Source: Prostheceraeus crozeri | Taxonomy: Eukaryota > Platyhelminthes > Polycladida > Euryleptidae | Assembly: GCA_907163375.1 (NCBI GenBank) | Contig: CAJQUW010001991.1 | Coordinates: 62,001-126,000 of the forward strand | Direction: 5' to 3' | Length of the DNA: 64,000 bases | Shown here: positions 24,201-33,324 of the stretch, in pieces | Layout: each line of letters opens with the position of its first letter | Position numbering within the stretch: the first letter of the stretch is position 1 | The notes under the pieces: generated by a model | What the model was told of the DNA's origin: nothing | The model's input: the letters and a program-made list of their open reading frames with translations, nothing else | Database searches by the model: none | Made by a program: the position numbers and the translations under genes

Positions 24201-27170
24201 CTGTACCTGCCTTCGACAACCCTCACATGTGTAAACAATCCTTGATAATTCTTGACGACTGATTCCTGAAACCTCCGCCAGATAAGCAGTCAAGTCTTGG
24301 AAATTGAGATCCGTTTTTCCTTCATCTACACATCTACGGTAGGTGTGCGCACCGATGGTCACTTGCAGCTCAGGTCTGCTCACCTTTAACTTCCTTGTGG
24401 AATCCAATAATTGATCTGAATGAAGGGTTCTCCCCTTGCACTTCAGAACTAAGTCCTCATTCTTCACCTGCTTCACATGGGAAACAACTGATCCGTCAGG
24501 AACAGATAACGCTTTCTGCGACCCGTCTAATACTTCGACGGTGATTTTCTTCATCGCAGTGATCACTGCGTTCTGAGGGATTCCCAATTGCCTGAGGGTT
24601 TTGCTTCTCTGCAGAGGCTTCCCGTTATAAAAGAAATTGATTGTGGAAGAATTGCGAACTACATTTTTCAGTCGATAGTTCGGTCGCACTTTGTACCGCC
24701 TGCACCGACCGTTCATGGAAACTGAGATGTCTCGGGTCTCAGTTGGTGTCAGAGCATCCGATAGTTCAACCGCAAGAACCACCGTTTTCGAGCCCTCATT
24801 CGTCTCTCCAATCTCGCGCAACGTGAAATCAGGGTCATATTCCACCTTTCTGTCATCGGATTTAAACTCGTAGAATCCAAATATTCCGAAGTGACTCTGC
24901 CACATCTGCAGTATTTTGTAGAGCGGCGTATCAGGTGAAAGGCGGAAGATCTTGTCGAATGCCTCATTTTCGGACGAGATTATGGCTTTCCAGGACTCTG
25001 AAAGACAAGGAGAGAACTGAACATCGCAGAAATGCACGGAGAGCTGCGAAAGTGTATCTATGGTTAATTTGTTACAGTATATGTTTTTGAAATGCAAAAT
25101 CCGTCGTTTGGCAGAACAACTAGCAAATTCGCACATAAAAATGATGAAAAGAGACAAATCTCTTTCCATGCCTCTAAACAATTACGTTAAATCGTGAAGC
25201 ATGAAAACTGCCGTCTCTATAACCTGCTATTATACCACAAGAACAGCCTTCCTTAAGGAACAAAAGATGAGCTAGACTTACCGCTCCATTCCCCTCTCCC
25301 GCCCCTCACCACGCGGATCGATGAGAACAGGCATTTTAATTGGATTCGCCGCGTCCGCTGTGTGTAGAATTTAATACTATTCTAGTCGATGTCGCACCAG
25401 ATTTGTAAGTAATCAAATGCAGAAACATCGGCTAAATCTTGTCCATGTAAACATTTCAGTCTAACTTCTCCTGTATATGAAACTTCATCTCAACAAAAAT
25501 GAACACGTCCTTTACTAATTGTGTGAGACGCGATACTCATCATTTTAATTCTATCAATTCTCACTCGCCATACAGACAGAATCCTACTCAAAAGACAAGA
25601 CATACGGAAATTGAATAACTTACCACCAGCGGTGGCCATTTCTGAATTGAATGTTTCTTTAAAGAACAATCTGCAAAAAAGACAAAAGCATCATTTCAAA
25701 AGAAGTTCATCGCCAAGCATTTTTCGTATTAATTGTTTCGCAAAATGTCCTGATTGACACAGTCGCATAAGTGGCTCGTAGCTCAGTTGGTATAGTACAG
25801 GTCTAGTTAACCCATTCCGTACCAGTTGGACTTAAAAGTCCCATTTTTTAAATTAACAAAATGATTTTATTTTTTTAATTTTAGATCAATTTAATGATAT
25901 ATCAAACGTGATTTTCAAAGTTCACAGCTGTTGTGCTTTAGTGACGTCATCAATTTAAGCATGACTGCTTACAGTATCGGCAAAAATGGTAAAATGGTAA
26001 AAATGGTAAAAAACAGTCCATAGATATTTCTTGAATTTCACCATTGGAATTCCAATGGGAATTCTTTAACCCTACCTATAACCGACAGCGACTGGCTGTG
26101 ACACTCAAGAATTTGATTTTTGTATTCAGCGTTTCAAGATCTACAAATCCATGCTGTTAAGCCCTCTGTGCGCGAATTTTGGAAGAAAGTGTCAGTAGCT
26201 CCCGTCCTAAATGCACATCTCCGTAAAATTCAAAGTTATGTCAACAAAGCAAGGAATGGCATTACTGTCTTCTTACAGTGATCCAAATGACTCATGAAAA
26301 ACTGTAAGTTTCCAATAAGGTGATTAATGAGATGAATTCAAGGTTGTTGGAATCATCTTCATCCCCAAATGTTTTGACAAAACACAATCTCCAGTCAACT
26401 AGTCCAGTGCCACTTCATCCAATAAAATCGGTCCTCAACAGACGCGCATCATCACACGCTCATCATAAATACTTAGAATACTCATAAATAGCATAGAAAT
26501 ACTGCAAAATATACCGGAAACTTGAAATTTCATAAGTGCGTCCTGACGTTTTGTGGTAACATTCGATTTTAAGAAAGTTTTAGTTATCGGAACACATATT
26601 TTCTTATTCAAGTTGGACAATCAGTAATCCGACTTGCTATTTACAAAGTGCACCTGTCTCTGAAAAGTTAAACTTTAATTTAAAATGATTTTACTTCGAA
26701 TTAGCTTCAGTTAGATAGACCTTCATCAGGAACAGTTATAGATTAGACAGTGCAGTCAACAAGATGAGGCGAGAATTAATTTTACACACAAAACGGCAGG
26801 ACATTGCCTTGTATGGAAACTGGACTACTGGAAAAGAGAAATGACATTGTCTAGAACGTAGAAGTGAATAGTGATTGCAACAAGAAGTCAATTGAAATCA
26901 TTCTTGGTCCTTACAACCTAATGGTAGTGATGAAATGTCTTTCGATTAATCAATTATTGGAAATTCTTAGAATTCTCTACAGATTAGAAACGACTTACAG
27001 AGAGGAGTTGAAGAGCAGCTGACCAGCGTCGGTGATGAATGAGAAAATCATTTGATGCACAGACTATATCATCGAAATGGAACCGTTTTCAATAGAGTTG
27101 GACAGACTCCAGAGCTTTGCACGTATCAGTTTAGTTTCAGTTCCTTTCAGCTCAGCTCGCCGTTGTCATG
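17859..27170 (-). CDS. Multi-ubiquitin-like, coiled-coil host gene (5 coding exons)
   Basis: Coding exons read on the minus strand: 25639-25624, 24997-24110, 22363-21950, 19290-19228, 18205-17859. Every intron is GT-AG, and all four coding introns are phase 1 (the three internal exons are 888, 414 and 63 nt). The joined protein is about 575 residues, begins MATAGESWKAI and ends GRCLVLGIYPR. The large exon holds at least three ubiquitin-like stretches, for example FFYNGKPLQRSKTLRQLGI. Exon 3 is a coiled coil, exon 4 a Pro-rich linker (HSPPPPRPVVS), exon 5 a compact C-terminal domain. A 5' UTR part lies in exon 1 (to 25670, acceptor tttgcag), and a further 5' exon probably ends at 26999. No signal peptide or membrane segment was seen, so it is probably cytosolic or nuclear. 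The function is unknown; a scaffold or ubiquitin-pathway adaptor is an inference. Confidence 0.82.
18206..19227 (-). other. Host gene intron 4
   Basis: Intronic by the exon model. The part 18206-19150 is duplicated at 57644-61150 (with a piggyBac in that copy). The 238-codon plus-strand ORF 18736-19452 crosses exon 4 in antisense and is not supported as a gene. Confidence 0.65.
19228..19290 (-). CDS. Host gene exon 4, 63-nt Pro-rich microexon
   Basis: It is bordered by TTTTCTTTCAG (ends 19291) and the donor GTAAGT (starts 19227). It encodes IPVEDFAVQHSPPPPRPVV in the frame set by exons 3 and 5 (phase 1 both sides). It is too short to detect as an ORF. The four-Pro run could be a flexible linker or an SH3/WW-type ligand. 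Exon 3 can also join exon 5 directly in frame, so alternative splicing is possible. Confidence 0.72.
20172..20667. mobile_element. MITE with long imperfect inverted ends
   Basis: The left end is CACGGTGTGCCAGGATAG and the right end is the inverse of CACGGTGTGCAGGAGAGG. The inner parts also pair, for example CATGGTTTGAAAATCACACG at 20225 against its inverse near 20550. The element is about 496 bp with no ORF. The target duplication is unclear, so the superfamily is open. Confidence 0.65.
20690..21540 (+). mobile_element. LINE reverse-transcriptase fragment, internally deleted
   Basis: Plus-strand motifs: FGYRPKSSTPCGLIEIQEF (motif 2 region), then SGVPQGSSLGPVLF (motif B) near 21002-21045. The YADD region is missing. 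Then DLKLLGVIFDPRLSWN (21140) and post-RT text CDCPRFVPLNYRQLV near 21430. The Cys-rich block resembles that of the LINE tail at 14857-15508, so both belong to related CR1-like families. It lies in intron 3 in antisense to the gene. Frameshifted and inactive. Confidence 0.8.
21950..22363 (-). CDS. Host gene exon 3, coiled coil with tandem repeat
   Basis: The acceptor GTTTCAG ends at 22364 and the donor GTAAGT starts at 21949. The exon is 138 codons. It starts KTADDLLTGLQEKYLKLQSH and is heptad-like throughout. The end consists of near-identical 84-bp units, each 28 residues (TEKAKLRRLEETNLELQTTL and so on), which is exactly four heptads. Phase 1 on both sides means the exon can be skipped or can grow in whole units without a frameshift. 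Confidence 0.85.
21955..22210. repeat. 84-bp coding minisatellite
   Basis: About three direct copies of an 84-bp unit inside exon 3 of the host gene, differing by only a few bases. The unit length (28 codons, four heptads) keeps both the frame and the coiled-coil register. Confidence 0.9.
22364..24109 (-). other. Host gene intron 2
   Basis: AT-rich. No ORF with a domain and no clear element ends were recognised. A GC-richer stretch near 23330-23400 is not explained. Confidence 0.55.
24110..24997 (-). CDS. Host gene exon 2, ubiquitin-like repeats
   Basis: The acceptor CTTTCAG ends at 24998 and the donor GTGAGC starts at 24109. The exon is 296 codons and open throughout. Segment A (about residues 10-80) has RLSPDTPLYKIL and DPDFTLREIGE. 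Segment B (about 95-158) has FFYNGKPLQRSKTLRQLGIP. Segment C (about 160-222) has LVLKCKGRTLHSDQLLD. These have the ubiquitin pattern of a hydrophobic strand, 'GkpL' turn and 'tLreLgI' helix-strand. The last part is helical and Cys-rich (YTCEGCRRQVQEQQDECQR). There are no C-terminal GlyGly ends, so the repeats are unlikely to be conjugated. Confidence 0.82.
25624..25670 (-). CDS. Host gene exon 1 (start codon)
   Basis: ATG at 25639-25637 followed by GCCACCGCTGGTG and the donor GTAAGT (25623-25618). Upstream is a 31-nt leader preceded by a strong acceptor (TTTTTTGCAG). The coding part is 16 nt and ends in phase 1, which matches the next exon (G+AG gives Glu). Confidence 0.78.
25671..26998 (-). 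other. Host gene 5' intron (inferred)
   Basis: It lies between the exon 1 acceptor (25671) and a donor GTAAGT at 26998-26993. It includes a tRNA-like fragment near 25772 and a short (GGTAAAAAT)n run near 25985. A segment near 26390-26480 resembles 34015-34095. Confidence 0.45.
25772..25810 (+). repeat. tRNA-like fragment (A-box), possibly a SINE head
   Basis: GTGGCTCGTAGCTCAGTTGG followed by TATAGTACAGG resembles the first half of a tRNA with its internal A-box. The D-stem pairs poorly and no T-arm follows. It stops at TTAACCC, so an insertion or a SINE is more likely than a tRNA gene. Confidence 0.3.
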
Positions 27171-27424
27171 GCATATCAGGTGATCTCTGCCATTTTCTTT
27201 CACAATGGTAGCTGTATGTGACCGCCAAGTCAGAAGAAGTGAATGATAGTTCAAAAATGATTTCATCTTCAATCCGGATGTTGACAGACCTGAGGGCGTT
27301 AACCCATTTAAGGCTATTATCATCTGAGGCACACCGCTATCTCCATCTCCTTGTAACCAGAGATGATCAAAAATTGCTTGACATTAAATTGCTATTTTCA
27401 ACTATTTGATTGAAATTGAAATGT
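26999..27424 (-). promoter_or_regulatory. Probable 5' UTR exon and promoter region of the host gene
   Basis: On the minus strand a transcript-like segment ends in CTCTCT|GTAAGT (donor at 26998). 27012-27424 is duplicated at 32908-33324 with good conservation, which fits a leader/promoter block copied with the gene family. No start codon is used here. The start of transcription cannot be fixed from sequence. Confidence 0.4.
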
Positions 27425-28489
27425 TGTGTTTTGAATGAATTAAAATTATAATTATATACTATATTGGAATTTATATTTTCATCATTTGTCGTTTTCCACA
27501 GTTGGACATTGGAAAGCCGAGCATACACTTCATCTTGATCTGCCATATGACTCTGTTTTCCAGCAAAATTCAATTTCCTACAGAGCTGATCAGAAAAAAC
27601 TCATCATCTAAATTTCGCTGAAATTCAATCGATTCTCATGTCTTCCAATCGCGTCGCACATCAACGTGCCATACATCATTCGAGAGCTTGTATTCTCAGT
27701 TTTGAAATGAGATACGATAGACTTGCATCCGTTATTGTATTTGATGAGCAGTGCTCAAAATATGAAAATCATTCAATTTACAAATCGCAATTTTCAATGA
27801 GAAAAGATGTGAGTATGAAAGTGAATGAGGCACGGGGAGAACGAGCATTTTCTGAGCTCTCTTTTGATATACTGATCATCATAATAGGTGAACTAGGAGA
27901 AAATTAGTGATATCATGAGGTTATCACAAAGTCATGACTCTTTTGACTGAAAACATGGGCGACGTATCAAGGGGGCAGGGAGGTACCATTCCCCTCACTT
28001 TTTGAGTTGAAGGTTATTTTCCCCCACTTTTGAAGGCATTATTTCTGTAATTTTATGAATATAATATTTAGATTTTGGCGAATTCGTCTATCAAGTATTG
28101 TATTGTAACGCGCGCCGCTAATTTCTCTTCCGATCGCGCATTACAAAATGTAGACATTCATTAACTGATGACAAATTCCTTAAGGCGATTATTAACTGAA
28201 GACAATCACTTGATATATGATAAACACTTATCGACTGAGTGACGTCCACATGTGTGCGGCCAGCGGAATTTTGACCAAGAACTGCACAGTCGAATAATGA
28301 CTAGAATCCGGAATCCATTCAGGCATCGTGCATGTTGAAATAACTAGCTCATATTTAATGAATTTGGCAAGCAAGTCTGCAATGTTTCGAAGGCTTAATC
28401 CGCTATGCAAACATGTGTTTCACTGCTCTCTTTCAAGACTATCATTTGAGAAACAAAGTGTTAAAAGTTTGGCTAATTTTCTACATGTC
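27425..28489. other. No gene seen
   Basis: An 89-codon plus-strand ORF (27638-27907) is not recognised. No element ends were identified with confidence. Confidence 0.35.
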
Positions 28490-29662
28490 AAAAATGAATG
28501 ATTTTAAGGCCCAATAATGTATTAGAACAGATATAAAGTCGACCACTTCCTTTCAATTGTGACTAGTGATATGCCAATAAGTTGCATACATGTCAAATAA
28601 TGACCTCATAATTCAATATGGCCGCCACAATTACGAAAATCTGCTGTAACCTGAAAACAAATAAATTGATGGCCTAGATATCTGCCGCATCCTATATCAA
28701 TAAATTTAAGACATAGATAGAAAATCCATCTATCATTTGAGAGCACGCAATTTTCAAAAAGCAATTTTTTCTAGGCAGTAGTGACAAATAAAGGGGATGG
28801 TGATAATGTGAAATGTTGATTAAGTGACAAATGTTGGCCATTGTAACGAATAACTGTTTGTAGCAAATTTGTTCCATATTTTGAATGGTTGATTGGAGCT
28901 TTACCACACTTCTCCCATAAGGTGGAAAAATCCCTGTCTGTGGATAGACTTGCTCGCTTGTTGAAGTTTAACAACGTTGACTTGCTCGCTTTGGAAAAGA
29001 CCTTCCGCCAGACTTGGATATAAACTTCAATTTCCGAATTCCGAACTGTTAACTTCGATCTTGAGATCAGCGTCACGACAGCTGCTCATGTAATATTCAA
29101 CCATGTCAATTCCACCAATCATCTTTGGGAAAATATAGTTAACAAGCAAGCGAGTCTGTCCACAAGGAGTTTTCCATCTGATGGGAGAAGAGCGGTAAAT
29201 CTCCAATCAACCATTCAAAATATGGAACAAATTTGCTAGAAACATTTATTCATTATAATGGTTGACATTTGTGACTTAATTTACACTTCACCTTTTCACC
29301 ACCCACTTTATCTGTCACTGCTTGGAAAATTTTGCGTGCTCTCAAATGTATGCGATATCTTAAAGGTATTAGGACAGAGAGATGGTATTTTCTATATCTG
29401 TGCCTTGAATTTGCTTATGTAAGATGTGATAGATATGTTAGGAGAAATAAACTTGAATGATACTATATAAATGCTCAGGCCACAAGTTTATTTGTTTTCG
29501 GGTTACAGCAGATTTTCGTAATTATGGCGGCCATATTGAATTATGAGGTCATTATTTGACATATATGCAACTTATTGGCATAAAACGAGTCTCAAATGAA
29601 AGGAAATGGTCGACTTTATATCTGTTCTAATACATTATTGGGCCTTAAAATCATTCATTTTC
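28490..29662. mobile_element. Foldback element, arms of about 0.5 kb
   Basis: Arm 28490-28972 is the inverse of 29136-29662 with some differences. For example AAAATGAATGATTTTAAGGC at the left edge matches the right edge inverted, and both arms carry a version of AATATGGCCGCC. The loop is about 160 bp. There is no transposase ORF. This is the form of a foldback (long inverted repeat) transposon or a recent inverted duplication. No target duplication was found. Confidence 0.8.
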
Positions 29663-30345
29663 GAGATACAGCCCATTTTTATAACCATGGCGGCCATTTT
29701 GAAAGATGACGTCATAATTTGGCAATAGCTCATAGATTATTTTGGTGACTGGCATACAGGATATCTGTGACATGTATACTTTCCAAAAATACAAGTGCTT
29801 AAGGGCCTCCGATGTGAGTTGAGACCCTAAATCATAGGACTGTATGGGAAGGTTTCCAGTGCATGCCAAATTATCATTTCGAACGCTTTAAACAGCGCTT
29901 TAGAATAAGCAGAATGAAAATGGATTCTATGAGTATAGATAACAAGCATGTGCGGTTTCAGCAGCACAATACGTAGGGCCTATATCTAAATGTGATATGA
30001 AGAATAATTTGTTGTTGCAATATAAACGCAATGCAAAACATAGGTATGTCGGGCATATTTATATTTATATGATTTCGAACATGATCTTACAAAGGTGAGC
30101 TGGAGTAATACGCCCATATGTAGAGGTAGGTCAAACTTAATCAAGAATCCTCCCCTTGATTTCAAAGTAACTCGACGCCTATGTTTGAAAGTAAGTTGAA
30201 ATTCTTTATGATAAACCTTTCAATAAACATGGAAAACATAACAAAATTGTAAATCAAGTCTGCCCGAGCATTCATAACAAAATCAATAACGAATACATAA
30301 AAATTTGGATAGTTGACGACGATATACGGGAAGTTGTTTAGTTTC

Positions 30346-30485
30346 ATCGTTCCGAAAGTGAAGGCACTCCCTATTCTTATAATCATCTTTATTCAATTGT
30401 AATAAACTTGTGCCTTTACAATATTTTATTGCGATTGAATAAAGACAATTACAAGAATAGAGAGTGCTTCCACTTTCGGAACGAT
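30346..30485. repeat. 140-bp palindrome
   Basis: ATCGTTCCGAAAGTG...CACTTTCGGAACGAT, with about 55-bp arms and a loop near 30404-30431. It could be a tiny MITE or a tail-to-tail end junction. Confidence 0.75.
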
Positions 30486-30724
30486 AAAAATTTGCAGCCT
30501 GTCTTCAAGATTATCCTCATTGCTAAATAATTCTTTACTTAAAAAAACTAAATTTCACACTTAAAATATTTTCTATATGTCTACGCCTCCTTATGTTATT
30601 CAGATTGCTCATTGTGATAGGCTTTAAATTGACGAAAATATACAGCCTATATTGCAGCAAAGTGTACCAAGTCTCTTAATAAATGTGAAAAGAAAACTAA
30701 CCTAACTTACCTAACTTCTTCTAA

Positions 30725-31200
30725 CCTCATTTATAAATTAAATTGTTTAGTTTGTGATGATTATTATATAGGCCAGTCTGTTGATGCCCTCCGGCATAGA
30801 CTTACTGTTCATCAACAACAGATTCAGGAAGCTAAATACCTACCTGACAGCAAGCATATAATAAACTGTGTAGCATGGACATTAAATTTTCTATCACTCA
30901 ATTCTATAAAATGCCTTTGGGGTCCATAAGAATGGATCGTGAACATAAAGAGGCCATGTTCATTAAGTTCATGAAGGTCTATGAACCACCTCTCAATGTC
31001 ATGTGAAAGACTCTATGATTTCTCCTAAAAATCAAGATATTTTATTCATGAAATCAAATTTCTAGTGTATAATTTCTGTATCAATAAATTTGAATCACTT
31101 ACCGCCTTGAGAAGCCAGACTACTGGCGGAAACATGTCGGCGTGAGATCGGCAGTTTTTCTTTTTTGATATTCATCTACATTTGCTTTGATTTTTATACA
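30725..31200 (+). mobile_element. Penelope-like element A, 3' tail (GIY-YIG)
   Basis: Plus-strand CLVCDDYYIGQSVDALRHRL followed by TVHQQQIQEAKYLP is the start of a GIY-YIG endonuclease domain as found at the C-terminus of PLEs. An UTR follows, then a hammerhead-like block near 31105-31165. It is broken. It is the inverse of 32293-32770, and both tails point at each other across element B. Confidence 0.75.
31105..31165 (+). ncRNA. Hammerhead-like ribozyme remnant, PLE-A plus copy
   Basis: CTTGAGA, then stem II AGCCAG...CTGGC, then GGAAACATGTC. The GAAAC-AT-GTC part fits a 2-bp helix III and a GUC cleavage site. The CUGANGA core box is changed (CTTGAGA), so it is probably weak or dead. The same block lies inverted near 32335-32400. 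Confidence 0.45.
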
Positions 31201-31259
31201 TGTGTTCACAAGCGACTCAAGGTCATTGCATGGCTCCACTCTACGTCATTGATGTTACA

Positions 31260-32292
31260 AGTTCAGAAGAAGAACATGTGATCCATTCCGCTCATTCGTT
31301 AATAGATTATTGTTTCCCTTTATCATGATGGATTCAAGAATTAATGGCTGTCGGAAGCAATCAACAATAGTGAAGTTTTCAGCCTTGGGCTATGCTCGTG
31401 CATAGATATCTCTGTAGCACAGGGATATCTACGCAAATGCTCACTGATACGAGTATTGAAGTGTCTCTTAGTGGCACCGACGTACCGCACAGAACAGCGG
31501 TCACAACTATACTGATAAGAAATGTTCGATTTAACGCCACAAGGGACAACAGGATCTTTGTCATGAATCCTTTAATTTAGAAGTTCTATAGGCAACTTTT
31601 TTTCAGAATTTTGAAGATGACGGTTTAATTTCTCAATTTTAGACTGCAGCTCTTGAACGGAGTGAACCAATAGACTTTAATTCGATCCTCATTTTCAGAC
31701 TTGCATGCATTTCGAACACCGTGTTCAACTTTCCTTTTGATACGATCAATCACGTCGTCCGTAAAACCGTTCAATGTGAAGATGTTGCGAATACGAGAAG
31801 CAGTCTTTTCATGCAAATGCTTCTCTGAGCAAATTCTTAAGGCTTTATAAAACAAAGAGCGAATGGCTGCGGTTTTGTAACTGATTGGTGCATATGCAAC
31901 AGAAGGAGTATAGACTCCAGTGTTTGTGTCTTTTAAATGAAAGTCAATTTTAAGTTCGCTATTTTTGAGAGTGAGTTTGATATCAAGAAAAGTAAGAGAC
32001 TTTTCGACGCTTTCTTCATAAGTGAACTGAATGTTTTGATCCAATTCATTTAAAAAGTCCAAGAAACCTTTAGCCTCTTGGTCACTATGAAAGATGAAAA
32101 ACAATCATTGACATAGCGACGACAGTAGATTGGCAATTTACCTTCGTGCTCACTAAAATTGGTCTCAATTATATATCGAAGGCAAAGGCAGCCATTGTGG
32201 GCACTACAGGAGACCCCATGGCCATCCCTTCAAATTGATAGTTCAGATTATTATTAAAGCTATAAACAAAATATTCGTGCATGCTTCTCGTT
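31260..32292 (-). mobile_element. Penelope-like element B, RT and GIY-YIG part
   Basis: The minus strand reads EGMAMGSPVVPTMAAFAF (RT motif B, near 32220), a YVND catalytic box (YVDD expected) near 32115, then FLDFLNELDQNIQFTYEE and KSLTFLDIKLTL (32104-31625). A second-type GIY-YIG follows near 31560-31400 (SYQYSCDRCSVRYVGATKRH). The 5' half is missing. The frame is broken about two to three times. It differs from element A in its GIY-YIG sequence. Confidence 0.78.
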
Positions 32293-32905
32293 TGTATAAA
32301 AATCAAAGCAAATGTAGATGAATATCAAAAAAGAAAAACTACCGATCTCACGCCGACATGTTTCCGCCAGTAGTCTGGCTTCTCAAGGCGGTAAGTGATT
32401 CAAATCTATTGATACAAAAATTATATACTAGAAATTTGATTTCATGAATAAAATATCTTGATTTTTAGGAGAAATCATAGAGTCTTTCACATGGCATTGA
32501 GAGGTGGTTCATAGATCTTCATGAACTTAATGAACATGGCCTCTTTATGTTCACGATCTGTTCTTATGGACCCCGAAGGCATTTTATAGAATGGAGTGAT
32601 AGAAAGTTTGATGTCCATGCTAGCTGCACAGTCTCTTATATGCTTGCTTACAGGTAGGTATTTAGCTTCCTGAATCTGTTGTTGATGAACAGTAACTCTA
32701 TGCCGGAGGGCATCAACAGACTGGCCTATATAATAATCATCACAAACTAAACAATTTAATTTATGAATGATGCTAGAAGAACTGTTAGACCTAATGCGAA
32801 ACTCCCTACTTTTGAAAGAAGTCGTTTCTCCTACTTCGATGTGATTACAGCATTTGCAAGCATTTTGGTTGTATTTTGTTGCTCTTTTTATTTGAATTCG
32901 CTTAT
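32293..32905 (-). mobile_element. Penelope-like element A, second copy (3' tail)
   Basis: The minus strand carries a Cys-rich linker (NACKCCNHIEVGET), then CLVCDDYYIGQSVDALRHRV, TVHQQQI and a stop, then the 3' UTR and hammerhead-like block near 32335-32400. The frame is open through the GIY-YIG domain. It joins the duplicated host leader at 32906, so it inserted into that copy. Confidence 0.78.
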
Positions 32906-32907
32906 TT

Positions 32908-33324
32908 GACCAGCGTCGGTGATGAATGAGATAATCATTTGATGCACAGACTATATCATCGAAGTGGTACGGTTTTCAATAGAGTTGACAGACTCCAGGG
33001 TTTGCACGTATCAATTCAGTTTCAGTTCCTTTCAGCTCAGTTCGCCGTTGTCATGGCATATCAGGTGATCTCCGCCATTTTCTTTCACAATGGTAGCTTT
33101 ATGTGACCGCCAAGTCTGAAGAAGTGAATGATAGTTCAAAAATGATTTTATCTTCAATCCGGATGTTGACAGACCTGAGGTCGCTAGACCTGAGGGCGTT
33201 AACCTACTTAAGGTTAATATCATCTGAGGCAGCACCCCTATCTCCATCTCCTTGTAACATGAGATGATCAAAAATTGCTTGAAATTAAATTGCCATTTTC
33301 AACTATGTGATTGCAATTGAAATG
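32908..33324. repeat. Duplicate of the host gene 5' block
   Basis: Matches 27012-27424, starting at GACCAGCGTCGGTGATGAATG. The donor side is missing because PLE-A abuts it. No coding exon of the host gene was found next to it. Confidence 0.8.

Noticed and set aside
25772-25810. tRNA gene
   Set aside because: Only the first half is tRNA-like; D-stem pairing is poor and there is no T-arm or acceptor partner.
27958-28035. hAT-like GC-rich end (GGGGGCAGGGAGG)
   Set aside because: No matching inverted end or 8-bp target copy was found.
31625-32104. LTR retroelement polymerase
   Set aside because: Motif order, FLDIKL-type C-terminal block and a GIY-YIG domain identify a Penelope-like element; no gag, protease or long terminal direct repeats.
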